Shown here: positions 1 to 8,987 of the stretch, piece after piece
How the letters are laid out: each line of letters starts with the position of its first letter
How positions within the stretch are numbered: the first letter of the stretch is position 1
Assembly (NCBI RefSeq): GCF_000003195.3
Contig: NW_018396398.1
Location: forward strand, 194,313 to 258,312
From: Sorghum bicolor
Taxonomy: Eukaryota > Streptophyta > Magnoliopsida > Poales > Poaceae
DNA length: 64,000 nucleotides
Direction of reading: 5' to 3'
Program-made: the position numbers and the translations under genes
Notes under the pieces: generated by a model
What the model was told of the DNA's origin: nothing
The model's database searches: none
Seen by the model: the letters and a program-made list of their open reading frames with translations, nothing else

Positions 1-1
1 T

Positions 2-1306
2 CATTTTGGCATCAAAAAGACATTGGACATGCTCTCTGATCATTTCTTTTGGCCACATATGCGACGTGATGTTCAACGACATGTCGAGCGCTGCATAATC
101 TGCTTGAAAGCTAAGTCCCGCCTTAATCCCCATGGTCTCTATACTCCATTACCAATCCCAACTGTACCTTGGGAAGATATATCCATGGATTTTATTCTGG
201 GATTACCAAGGTCTCAGAGGGGGAGGGACTCTATCTTCGTTATTGTTGATCGCTTCTAAAAAATAGCACATTTTATTCCATGTCACAAGTGCGATGATGC
301 TTCACACGTTGCTGATTTGTTTTTCAGGGAGATTGTTCGTTTACATGGAGTGCCAAAGACTATTGTTTCAGACCGAGATACAAAATTCCTGAGCTATTTT
401 TGGAAGACATTATGGGCTAAACTTGGCACGAAGTTGTTATTTTCCACCACTTGTCACCCACAAACGGATGGGCAAACTGAAGTTGTCAACCGTACCCTGT
501 CCACCATGCTGCGTGCCGTGCTAAAAAAGAATTTGAAGCAGTGGGAAGAATGTCTTCCACATGTCGAATTTGCTTATAATAGGGCACTACATTCCACAAC
601 AAATTTTTGTCCATTTGAAATTGTTTATGGTTTTAAGCCACATACTCCCATGGATCTTTTGCCTTTACCATTACAGGAACAAGTTAACTTGGATGCAGCG
701 AAGAGATCCTACTTGATCAAGAAGCTACATGATGAGACAAGAAGAAATATTGAGAAGAAATCAGCACAATATGCAAAGCAAGCGAACAAAGGTAAGAAGA
801 AGGTTACATTTCAGCCCGGTGACCTCGTGTGGTTGCATCTACGCAAGGATCGATTTCCCCAACAACGTAAGAGTAAGTTATCACCTAGAGGTGATGGTCC
901 ATTCAAGGTTCTAAAAAAGATAAATGATAATGCATACAAAATTGAGCTGCCACCTGAATATTCCAATGTTAGTCCAACATTCAATGTCAAAGACTTGCTT
1001 CCATTTGTTGGTGAGCCTGAGTTGAGGACGACTCCTTCTCAAGAGGGGGAGGCTGATGAGGACATCCCTAGCATTCATTCATCTTCAAATGAAACTCCAC
1101 TTGATATAAGTGGTCCAATTACAAGAAGTAGAGCTAAACAATTGGAGAAGGAAATTCATTCTCAGGTGAACGCTAACCTTATGTTTAATAATCAATTTAT
1201 GTTGAATGATCCTATACTTTTGAGTTCTTGTTTCAATGTCCTTAGGAATGATGGAGGGTATGAACCAGCATGGGATGAAGATGGATTCAAGCCTTTGGAC
1301 ATCTGA
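2..1306 (+). pseudogene. CRM-0 integrase, C-terminal two thirds, one nonsense codon
   Basis: Integrase copies retroelement cDNA into the genome. Reading frame enters at base 2 ([10 protein letters not shown]) and ends with TGA at 1304-1306. Visible in order: the zinc-binding [10 protein letters not shown] end of the HHCC finger, the catalytic core with D in [10 protein letters not shown] in IVSDRDTKF and E in DGQTEVVNR, and the GPY/F-type module RGDGPFKVL followed by [13 protein letters not shown]. The tail after about base 1050 is LTR-encoded ([13 protein letters not shown]). A TAA at 257-259 breaks the frame just after VIVDRF, where CRM-1 reads DRFSKMAHF; frame is the same on both sides, so this is a single nonsense change. 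Product inactive as it stands. Confidence 0.85.
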
Positions 1307-2017
1307 ACCAAGAAGCCTATCGTGTGCATAAATAAAATGGTGGTTCATTACTTCTGCATGAGAAGGCAACCAGAAGCTAGATGGCTGACCCATGGTACAA
1401 ATTCCAAGCATCACCACGGACAGAATACAAGGAGTTACGTGGCATTCTACAGATGGATGAAAGCATCTTTAAGTCTATGTTGCAGCCCATCAAACGGTTC
1501 ATTATTTAGACTTCCCAATAAAGAGTTATGCTCATTTTAGTAACTGCTGCCAGAAGCTGAGAAGACGCGCGAACCAGCCACGAAATCCACTAGTGGATGT
1601 GCATGCTGTCATGTATTCAAAGCTGAACGCCCCTATCTATATATATCTCTTGTACTAGACAATGAAAGGACACATCTTGCTTGGTTAAAATTCAGAATAC
1701 ACAAACTCGTGGAGTTTTGTTTATGTGTGAGTCTTGAGAGGCTTGCAAAACTTGTTCTTTCGATTCCTGAGGGAGTTGTAGAACGCCGAACTGCGGTTCA
1801 TCCAGTTTGTGCCTTCACGTCTATACGGCGTGATTGCGTGGGCTGTTCGTCGGTACGTGGAAGGGTGATTGTCTCGGTAGTTCGTCGCGTGGACAGCCTC
1901 GCGGTGCACTGCCTCTTCACCAGGTCACGCAGCGACAAGTTATCAAGTTCGCGAATCCTACGAGAAGATCGGGCCACAACGACTTGTCTCACGCTATCCC
2001 TAGGCGTGAGCATATCA
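1054..2017 (+). repeat. 3' LTR of CRM-0 (964 bp)
   Basis: Starts TGATGAGGACATCCC inside the integrase frame and ends GAGCATATCA next to CCCTT. A TATA-like CTATATATATCT lies at 1637-1648, followed by pyrimidine-rich sequence, the likely core promoter of this family. The last 250 nt of the integrase tail lie in this LTR, as in CRM group A elements. The 5' LTR is outside the window, so age cannot be estimated. Confidence 0.75.
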
Positions 2018-3383
2018 CCCTTGCTGATCTTGTCCATTATTCCTGAGCAACACGAAAGTGCACGTGTCTCCATTGTCTAAATATGATTGACAAGAGTTTA
2101 AAACTGAACTTACTTGAAGGTTGAGTTGACGGGCACGAGCACGAGTAAGAGGACCAGCTATAGGTTGTGTCGGAGAGGATGTAGGACCAGCTATAGGTTG
2201 TGTCGGAGATGTAGGACCAGCTATAGGTTGTGTCGGAGAGGATGTAGGAGAGGATGTATCGCTGGTGTTGATGTCCTCATCATCCTCCCTTTCTTGCATT
2301 TGAGTCGTCCTCGACTCAAGCTCATCTTCCTCACCCAAATAAGGCTTCAAATCTGCAATGTTAAATGTGGGACTAACCCCAAAATCTGCAGGAAGATCAA
2401 GCTTATATGCATTCTCGTTAATTCGTTGCAGCACTTTAAAAGGACCATCAGCTCTAGGCATCAATTTGGATTTTCTCAGTTCTGGAAATCTATCTCTTCG
2501 CAAATGCAACCAAACCAAATCCCCAGGTTCCAGAATCAATTGCTTTCTACCTTTATCTCCAGCGCATTTGTACTTAGCATTCATGCGCTCTATGTTTTGT
2601 TTTGTGGCTTCATGCAATTTTAACATCAATTCAGCATGTTGCTTAGCATCAAAATTTATTTTTTCAGAACTTGGCAAAGGCATTAAATCAATAGGAGCAC
2701 GTGGCAAGAAGCCATAGACAATCTCAAAAGGACACATTTTTGTAGTAGAATGCAATGAACGATTATAGGCGAACTCAATATGAGGCAAACATTCTTCCCA
2801 CATCTTAATATTCTTCTTTAAAACAGCCCTTAACATAGTGGATAAAGTTCTATTAACAACTTCAGTTTGACCATCAGTTTGGGGATGACAAGTGGTGGAA
2901 AATAAAAGCTTAGTCCCCAATTTGAACCACAAAGTCTTCCAAAAATGACTAAGAAATTTAGCATCACGATCAGAAACAATTGTGTTGGGCACACCATGTA
3001 AGCGAACAATTTCTCGAAAGAACAAATCAGCAATATTTGTAGCATCATCAGTTTTATGACATGGTATAAAATGTGCCATCTTAGAAAATCTATCAACAAC
3101 CACAAACACACTATCACGTCCCCTCCTAGTCCTCGGTAGTCCCAACACAAAATCCATAGATATATCCTCCCAAGGAGCATTAGGAACAGGAAGAGGTAAA
3201 TACAAACCATGGGGATTTAACCGTGACTTTGCCTTTTGACATGTTGTGCAACGAGCAACAAACCTCTCCACATCTCTCTTCATCCTTGGCCAAAAGAAAT
3301 GACCAGCAAGTATGTCCTCGGTCTTCTTTGCTCCAAAATGTCCCATAAAGCCACCTCCATGCGCTTCCTGCAACAACAACAAA
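2015..3383 (-). CDS. CRM-1 integrase, open to the gap edge, LTR-encoded tail
   Basis: Open frame entering from the gap at 3383 ([16 protein letters not shown]) and reading to a TGA at 2015-2017. Visible: HHCC finger end CTTCQKAKS, catalytic D in [10 protein letters not shown] in [10 protein letters not shown] in [13 protein letters not shown]-like ADGPFKVLQ, then the LTR-encoded tail with three PTQPIAGP repeats, [12 protein letters not shown] and the tail [16 protein letters not shown] to [13 protein letters not shown]. The stop is an accident: its bases are the terminal TCA of the CRM-0 LTR. The undisturbed LTR would continue GKVQLHSEFEATPTS to CIWEE and stop. The tail resembles the matching part of CRM-0 ([12 protein letters not shown]), so it looks like true coding sequence, probably the CR-type tail of CRM group A. 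Core residues are intact but the protein is truncated. Confidence 0.8.
2018..2282 (-). repeat. 3' LTR of CRM-1, first 265 bp only
   Basis: Reverse complement starts TGATGAGGACATCAACACC at 2282 and runs to the CRM-0 insertion. It contains three tandem units of about 30-33 bp (2151-2262) encoding repeats of PTQPIAGP, the same three as in the 5' LTR at 19800-19910; CRM-2 lacks the expansion. It also contains the 71-bp GT-AG segment 2043-2113. The rest of this LTR lies left of the window beyond CRM-0. Confidence 0.85.
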
Positions 3384-4031
3384 NNNNNNNNNNNNNNNNN
3401 NNNNNNNNNNNNNNNNNNNNNNNNNNNNNNNNNNNNNNNNNNNNNNNNNNNNNNNNNNNNNNNNNNNNNNNNNNNNNNNNNNNNNNNNNNNNNNNNNNNN
3501 NNNNNNNNNNNNNNNNNNNNNNNNNNNNNNNNNNNNNNNNNNNNNNNNNNNNNNNNNNNNNNNNNNNNNNNNNNNNNNNNNNNNNNNNNNNNNNNNNNNN
3601 NNNNNNNNNNNNNNNNNNNNNNNNNNNNNNNNNNNNNNNNNNNNNNNNNNNNNNNNNNNNNNNNNNNNNNNNNNNNNNNNNNNNNNNNNNNNNNNNNNNN
3701 NNNNNNNNNNNNNNNNNNNNNNNNNNNNNNNNNNNNNNNNNNNNNNNNNNNNNNNNNNNNNNNNNNNNNNNNNNNNNNNNNNNNNNNNNNNNNNNNNNNN
3801 NNNNNNNNNNNNNNNNNNNNNNNNNNNNNNNNNNNNNNNNNNNNNNNNNNNNNNNNNNNNNNNNNNNNNNNNNNNNNNNNNNNNNNNNNNNNNNNNNNNN
3901 NNNNNNNNNNNNNNNNNNNNNNNNNNNNNNNNNNNNNNNNNNNNNNNNNNNNNNNNNNNNNNNNNNNNNNNNNNNNNNNNNNNNNNNNNNNNNNNNNNNN
4001 NNNNNNNNNNNNNNNNNNNNNNNNNNNNNNN
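3384..4031. other. Assembly gap (648 N)
   Basis: Run of N between the protease side and the integrase side of CRM-1. Reverse transcriptase and RNase H of an intact element would lie here and need more than 648 bp, so either the gap length is not real or CRM-1 has an internal deletion. Long frames spanning the N run have no meaning. Confidence 0.99.
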
Positions 4032-5856
4032 CCCTAGCAACATTAGATTTGCATAATGAGTTTCAGGGAGACACTAGGATGCAACACAATTTTGTGATCA
4101 TGGTATAGAAAAGAATACTGATTTGATCTACCATGATGCATAGAATCTCTATCAAATTGCCAAGGTCTACCTAGCAGAATGTTACAAGCTTGCATAGGCA
4201 CAACATCACATTCAACAATATCTTTGTAGGATCCGATGGAAAAATTAATTCTCACAAGTCTAGTTACCTTTGCCTTACCACTGTTGTTCAGCCATTGGAT
4301 GTAGTAGGGATGCGGGTGTGGTTTGGTGTTGAGGGCAAGCTTCTGCACCATATCGCTGCTTGCCAAGTTGTTGCAGCTACCTCCATCAATGATCATGCGA
4401 CAAGAACGCTCTTTGATGACACACTTTGTTTGGAATAAAATGTGTCGCTGATTTTGTTCCGCCATCTCCATTTGTGCACTAAGCACTCGCTGCACGATCA
4501 AGCTCTCATAGTGGTCCGCTTCACCTGCATTAATATGTTCTTCTATTTGATCTTCATTACCTGCATGGTCAGTCGCAAGCAGTGCAAGTGTATCCTCATC
4601 AAAATCACTAGCAGATGAGTACTCACCATCATCCCTGACAATCATAACTCGCTTGTTTCGGCAGTCACGCATCATGTGCCCATATCCCTTGAACCGATGA
4701 CAATGTATGTTGCTTGTTCTACCCGTCGATGCCACGGATGAAGTACTCGCAGCAGGCTTTTGCATCGTCTTCACAACTGAATTGGTGGGGGCAGCTCGAG
4801 CCTTGTCACTAGATGATGGAGTAGAAATACGTGTAGATGGAGTTGAAGCCATGTGTTGCTGCCATGAATTAGCCTTCCCTGCAGAAATATTACTCCTTGC
4901 GCTAGCACGTCGTCCCTGCACTTCCCTTTCAGCTTTACAAGCAAGATGAAACAAACGGGTTACATTATTGTATTCTTTGTAAGCGAGGATGTCCTGAATT
5001 TCCCGATTTAACCCACCCAAAAATCTAGCCATAGCCGGTTCCTCATCCTCTTCTAGGTTACAACGCAACATACCCGTTTGCAATTCCTGATAATATTCTT
5101 CTACACTTTTAGCACCTTGTTTTAACTGCTGCAACTTATTTATCATATCACGCACATAGTAATATGGAACAAATCTAGCTCTCATGGCCCTTTTCAGCGC
5201 ATCCCAAGTTCTAGGTAAGTTATTAGGATTTTTCTTTCCATATTCTATCCACCAAACAGAAGCAAAATCTGTAAACTCACTGGTAGCAGCCCTAACACGT
5301 GTAGTCTCAGGAAATTCATGACATGCAAACTTTTGATCAACAGCAATCTCCCAAGTGATGTAAGCATCAGGGTCATATTTACCATCAAAAGGGGTATCTT
5401 AAATTTAATCTTACTGAAAGCATCATCATTATTGTGTACCTCGCGTCGGCGGTTGCCACCCATACCTCTACGGTTGTGACGAAGGCGACGTCGATCACGA
5501 GTGTCTTGATCATCATGTTCAGTATCACCAGTGTAGTCATCCTCATGACTACCGTGCTCTCGATCTCCCTCCTTTTCTTCTTTATGCTTCTCTTTATCAT
5601 CGGTGTGGAAAGCATCAAATCGCCTTAGGAGAGCAGCAAGGCTTTTGTCCACACTAGCAACGGATTCCTCCAATCTTGTGAGCTTGTTGTTTGTGGCAAT
5701 CTGCGTAGCCTCCAACTGCCCCAGCTTTTCATTCGTCACCTGCAAGTCGTTATCAAGTCCCTCTGTGTGCAGCTTCACTTTCCTTTCAAAATGTTGTATG
5801 ATGCCCTTAGTGCGAGGTGTAAGTGGTGTTTCGTTACCATCATCTACCCCTGGCAT
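4032..5856 (-). pseudogene. CRM-1 gag-protease, frameshifted
   Basis: Gag forms the particle and protease cuts the polyprotein. Start chosen at 5856 (MPGVDDGNETPLTPRTKG), which aligns with the CRM-2 start. Residues about 30-90 form a likely coiled coil (NEKLGQLEATQIATNNKL), followed by acidic and Arg-rich linkers. A one-base loss in the CCT-CCT of KIKFKIPP near 5392 shifts the frame; gag resumes in the frame 5185-4043 ([19 protein letters not shown]). The zinc knuckle reads CHRFKGYGHMMRDC: the second Cys is Phe, while CRM-2 has intact CX2CX4HX4C. Protease is visible as RMIIDGGSCNNLAS (catalytic DGG/S) and [13 protein letters not shown] second small shift follows at KIVLHPSVSLKL, just before the gap. 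Confidence 0.85.
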
Positions 5857-6761
5857 GGTTCAAAGACAAAGACAACAAAAAGGCAAGTGAAGAAATAAAA
5901 GCCCTACAACTACTAGGATGTAGCTACAGCAAGTCGCTCACACTCAACCTGTAACACAAGTTCTTACCAATTCTTACCTTGCTTGACAGGAGGGGTCGTC
6001 TGCCAACAAGTGTACAGCAATGGACGAAGTGTATCGGTGCTGCCGCACAAGACCTGTCAAGCTGTAGATTATGTGGAGCTATAGGTGGGCTGAAACAAGG
6101 AACGAACTAGCACCACGTTAGTTATAAAAGCGAGCTGAATAAGCGTTCGACGATGGTACTGTGCTGGTCCTAGGCTAGACCGTGCTAGAGACGCGAGCCT
6201 GGACACAAAGGAAAACCACAGCACACCCCCGAAAACAAGGTGGAAGAAACCTAAAATCAATATGAAAAACAGCCCCTTTTTTTTCTTTTGAATCTTTTCT
6301 CTTTTCTTTTTTTTTCTTTTTTTTGGGCAACCTCAAAAACTGATTATATGAACAAAGGAATACAAAAGAGCAATTCGCTACACACACTCTCTCTCTCTCT
6401 CTCTAGAGTAAGGCCGAACAAGTATGGAGTTATCTTTCTTTTTGGATCACAGTTCAATTCGGACTTCACAACAGATTCGACAGAGAGAAGATATGGTAAT
6501 ACTCGGCTGTGTATAGATGGTGACAAGAACTCGAAACTCTAAAGGACTAGACACTAAGACCAGCAACTCGGCACAAACCGAAGCAACGCAAATTCAACAA
6601 GCCCTAACGAAAACGGTACTAGCCAAGGCACAAAGGTTTAATAGGATTATAGAAAAACTAATCTACTATATTTTTTTGGCTTTTCTGGACTATAGGAAAT
6701 TAATTAAAAACAGCAAAGGATTAGAAGTCTCTCACCGAAGAACCTTGCTCTGATTACCAAC
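5857..6761 (-). other. CRM-1 untranslated leader with primer-binding site
   Basis: No gene. Sequence between the 5' LTR and gag: includes a poly-T/C tract at 6277-6324, a (CT)n microsatellite at about 6386-6404, and A-rich stretches, in the same layout as the CRM-2 leader. The primer-binding site is at 6747-6759: on the element strand TGGTAATCAGAGC, one base off the perfect initiator-tRNA-Met complement TGGTATCAGAGC seen in CRM-2, because of an extra A. Confidence 0.75.
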
Positions 6762-7223
6762 TGATGCGAACCCGCTAGGGTTTTTGGCCTGATCTTTCGA
6801 TGAGAGGCGCTGGATAACTCGATTAGTGGATGGAGATGACGTTCACGGCCCGACTACAGCCCTCAAGACCGCGCCTTAGCAACCGATACACCACGTCCAA
6901 CAGCCGTCACGATCTTGTGGAGCGCGACAACCAGCCCCTAGGGCTCCCGTCCTGCAAGCAATCGAAGAACTAGCAAGAACGAGGAAACAAGCACTGAATT
7001 TGCAAGATGAATTGAAGGTTTCAAACTAAATCTGAATCAACAATGGGGTTCTGAAGACAAGGAGACGGGCGGCTGATCCTGCACGCGCGCCTACAAGCAA
7101 GTAGCGAAGGCTAAACTTGATCTAAACAAAACCCAGTTGTTCATGGCGGCTCTAGATGTAAATAAATAGAGGGGAGGACGACCAAAGGGGTGCTAGAGTC
7201 GTCCTCTAACCCTAGGACGCGTC
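6762..7223 (-). repeat. 5' LTR of CRM-1, U5-side part
   Basis: Element strand ends AACCCTAGCGGGTTCGCATCA at 6762, followed by GT and the primer-binding site, as in CRM-2 (TTCACTTCA then GTTGGTATCAGAGC). It carries the conserved CCCCTCTATTTATTTACATC core-promoter-like stretch near 7160-7180. It ends at the Tat-1 duplication GCGTC (7219-7223). Together with 19226-19929 the LTR is about 1.16 kb. Confidence 0.85.
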
Positions 7224-7682
7224 TGTCGACGAAAGCTAGTCGGCAGTCTACCTTGGGGTATACCCACGGTAGTAGTTTATCGGTAGACGGTGCGCAAACT
7301 ACGAACTTGATGGTGACGCAAGACACGGACAAGCTTTTTATCCAGGTTCGGCCGCCGAGTTGGCGTAATACCTACGTCCTGCGTCTGATTGTATTGATTT
7401 GTGCTGAGAGAATATGATGTCCTAGGGGGGTCCCTTGCCCCTCCTTATATAGTCTGGAGGGCAGGGTTACAGATCTAGAAACTAATCCTAGTCGGTTACA
7501 ATTGCCATAGATAATTCAATATCAATTCCTATTCTAACCGACTAGAATCCTGCTTGATCTCCACGTCTTGTTTCCTTGCGCGAAACTCGGGCTGTCGGAT
7601 CAAGCCTTGAACTCGTCTCGTAGTGGGCCAAGCTTCCTGGCTGAAGTCTAGCCGTAAGGGTATAGGGGTTTATACCCCCACA
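7224..7682 (-). repeat. 3' LTR of Tat-1
   Basis: Plus strand reads TGTCGACGAAAGCTAGTCGG to TTTATACCCCCACA. The TATA box of the LTR is CCTTATATAG (7443-7452), CTATATAAGG on the element strand. The U3 edge has an inverted repeat GGGTATA-GGGGTT-TATACCC. No strong polypurine tract borders it: the element strand just upstream reads CTCGGGGACTAGC. Confidence 0.93.
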
Positions 7683-8822
7683 GCTAGTCCCCGAGCGCCA
7701 TGTATTGTGATGCAACACGCCGTCTTGAGCTTCTTCGATCAGCGAGGCTTGTCATCTTCAATAAGCGGGGAAATCGCCCAAACAGTTGCAACGGTTCCTT
7801 GACCAACTCGAAAGACAGTTGATCAACGTTGACATCGAAGAAGCAGGTTGTTCGAAGAATGCATGGTGCTCTAAAAAAATTTCTTTCCTGGTGAAGTGTG
7901 CCCACTTTGCCTTTTTGAAAGGTAAAAGCATAAAAAAAGCAAGCAAATTCACCGCTAGGTGAAGTGTGCCCACTTAGTCCCCGAGCCTGGTAGTAGGTGG
8001 CGTAGGCACGTGGTGCCAGGGTCAAAAGAAAATTCCCCAAAGCAGTTTTGAGACTGAGATGCATCGCTAGATGCATCGTACCGATGTAGTCCCCGAGCTT
8101 GCTGGAAGGCGAAGTATGAGCCTTGTAGCAAGGTCTAAAAAATTGAATTTACCAGTCCCCGAGCATGTCATGCTCGTCTGCAATCGAAAAGACCAATCGA
8201 CCAGTCCTCAGGCACTTAGTGTGCTGCGTGGAATTACATGTTACTATACTGTACGACCAGTCCCCGAGCATCGAGTGCTCAGTGGTCGGTGCATGCCTTA
8301 AAGCTTTGAGCTGATAGACTGAGCGACCAGTCCCCGAGCGTCAAGTGCTCGGTGGTCGGTGCAGTCCTTGAAGTTCTGAGCTGATAGACTGGGCAACCAG
8401 TCCCCGAGCGTCGAGTGCTCGGTGGTCGGTGCAGTCCTTGAAGTTCCGAGCTGATAGACTGGGCGACCAGTCCCCGAGCGTCGAGTGCTCGGTGGTCGGT
8501 GCAGTCCTTGAAGTTCCGAGCTGATAGACTGGGCGACCAGTCCCCGAGCGTCGAGTGCTCGGTGGTCGGTGCAGTCCCCGGATTGCTGGCTCACTGGCGT
8601 ATATGTCTTCTTACTTTTGAAAAGATCTTTCCAATTAAAGTTGACGTGACGGGGTCTCCTGACGATATGTCAGACGGATGCATGAAAAGCTGCACCTGGC
8701 AACTGTACAACCGCTCTTTGCATGGTTTGAGAAAAGGAAACCATCAATTGGTACGAAAACTCCACCGCATTAATTGCCTATAATCATTGTAAACCGAAAC
8801 GCCGCGTCCGCCGCATGGCCTG
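7683..8822. other. Tat-1 3' non-coding spacer
   Basis: No gene. It separates the 3' LTR from the antisense gene and is conserved in Tat-2 (20925-22121), including the opening GCTAGTCCCCGAGC, a block CTTAGTCCCCGAGCCTGGTAGT, the TGCATCGTACCGATGTAGTC block and the minisatellite. The repeated CCCCGAGC...GCTCGG motif gives it many short dyads. Confidence 0.7.
8151..8581. repeat. 70-bp minisatellite of Tat-1
   Basis: TCCCCGAGC recurs at 8261, 8331, 8401, 8471 and 8541, a period of exactly 70 bp, after two shorter degenerate units from 8155 and 8205. Each unit holds the dyad CCGAGCGTCGAGTGCTCGG, the stretch GTGGTCGGTGCAGTCC and a variable part GAGCTGATAGACTGGGCG. It lies about 0.3 kb upstream of the antisense promoter. 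Confidence 0.9.
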
Positions 8823-8876
8823 CCCACTTCCCGAGAATACAGGAAGTGGGAGAGGTGGGGTCGCGGGTTTATAAGG
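8823..8876 (+). promoter_or_regulatory. Predicted promoter of the Tat-1 antisense gene
   Basis: TATA-like TTTATAAGG (8868-8876) lies 112 bp before the ATG at 8988. Directly upstream is an inverted repeat CCCACTTCC (8823-8831) / GGAAGTGGG (8842-8850). Both are kept in Tat-2 (22122-22147 and 22165-22173) although the surrounding sequence has diverged. A plant TATA box usually lies about 30 bp before the start of transcription, giving a 5' leader of about 80 nt. Promoter activity is inferred. Confidence 0.6.
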
Positions 8877-8987
8877 GCCTAATAGGACCGCCTGTACCGC
8901 TTCTCCTGCCATTGCCTTCAAACCTTCCGCTCTCATCTTCTCCAATCTCCTGCATCTTCCTAGCTCCAGCTCACATTCGCACCTCTA

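Larger units (their letters stand above)
1..2017 (+). mobile_element. CRM-0: 3' end of a Ty3/gypsy CRM-type retrotransposon
   Basis: Seen: integrase coding sequence running into an LTR that begins TGATGAGGACATC at 1054 and ends in CA-type terminus ATATCA at 2017. The 5' part lies left of the window. The next five bases, CCCTT (2018-2022), are the expected target-site duplication, because the uninterrupted LTR of CRM-1 at about 19669 reads AACCTTCCCTTGCTGATC across this point. CRM-0 therefore inserted in the 3' LTR of CRM-1. Known: CRM (centromeric chromovirus) LTRs start TGATGA and overlap the end of the integrase gene; both hold here. CRM-0 is a different subfamily from CRM-1 and CRM-2: its LTR is only recognisably similar at the very start. 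Confidence 0.8.

Noticed and set aside
3180..4108. Frames of 240-290 codons across 3180-4108
   Set aside because: They consist mainly of the N run.
8151..8581. Regular repeats that look CRISPR-like
   Set aside because: The 70-bp units are directly tandem, without unique spacers, in a plant retrotransposon; a minisatellite.
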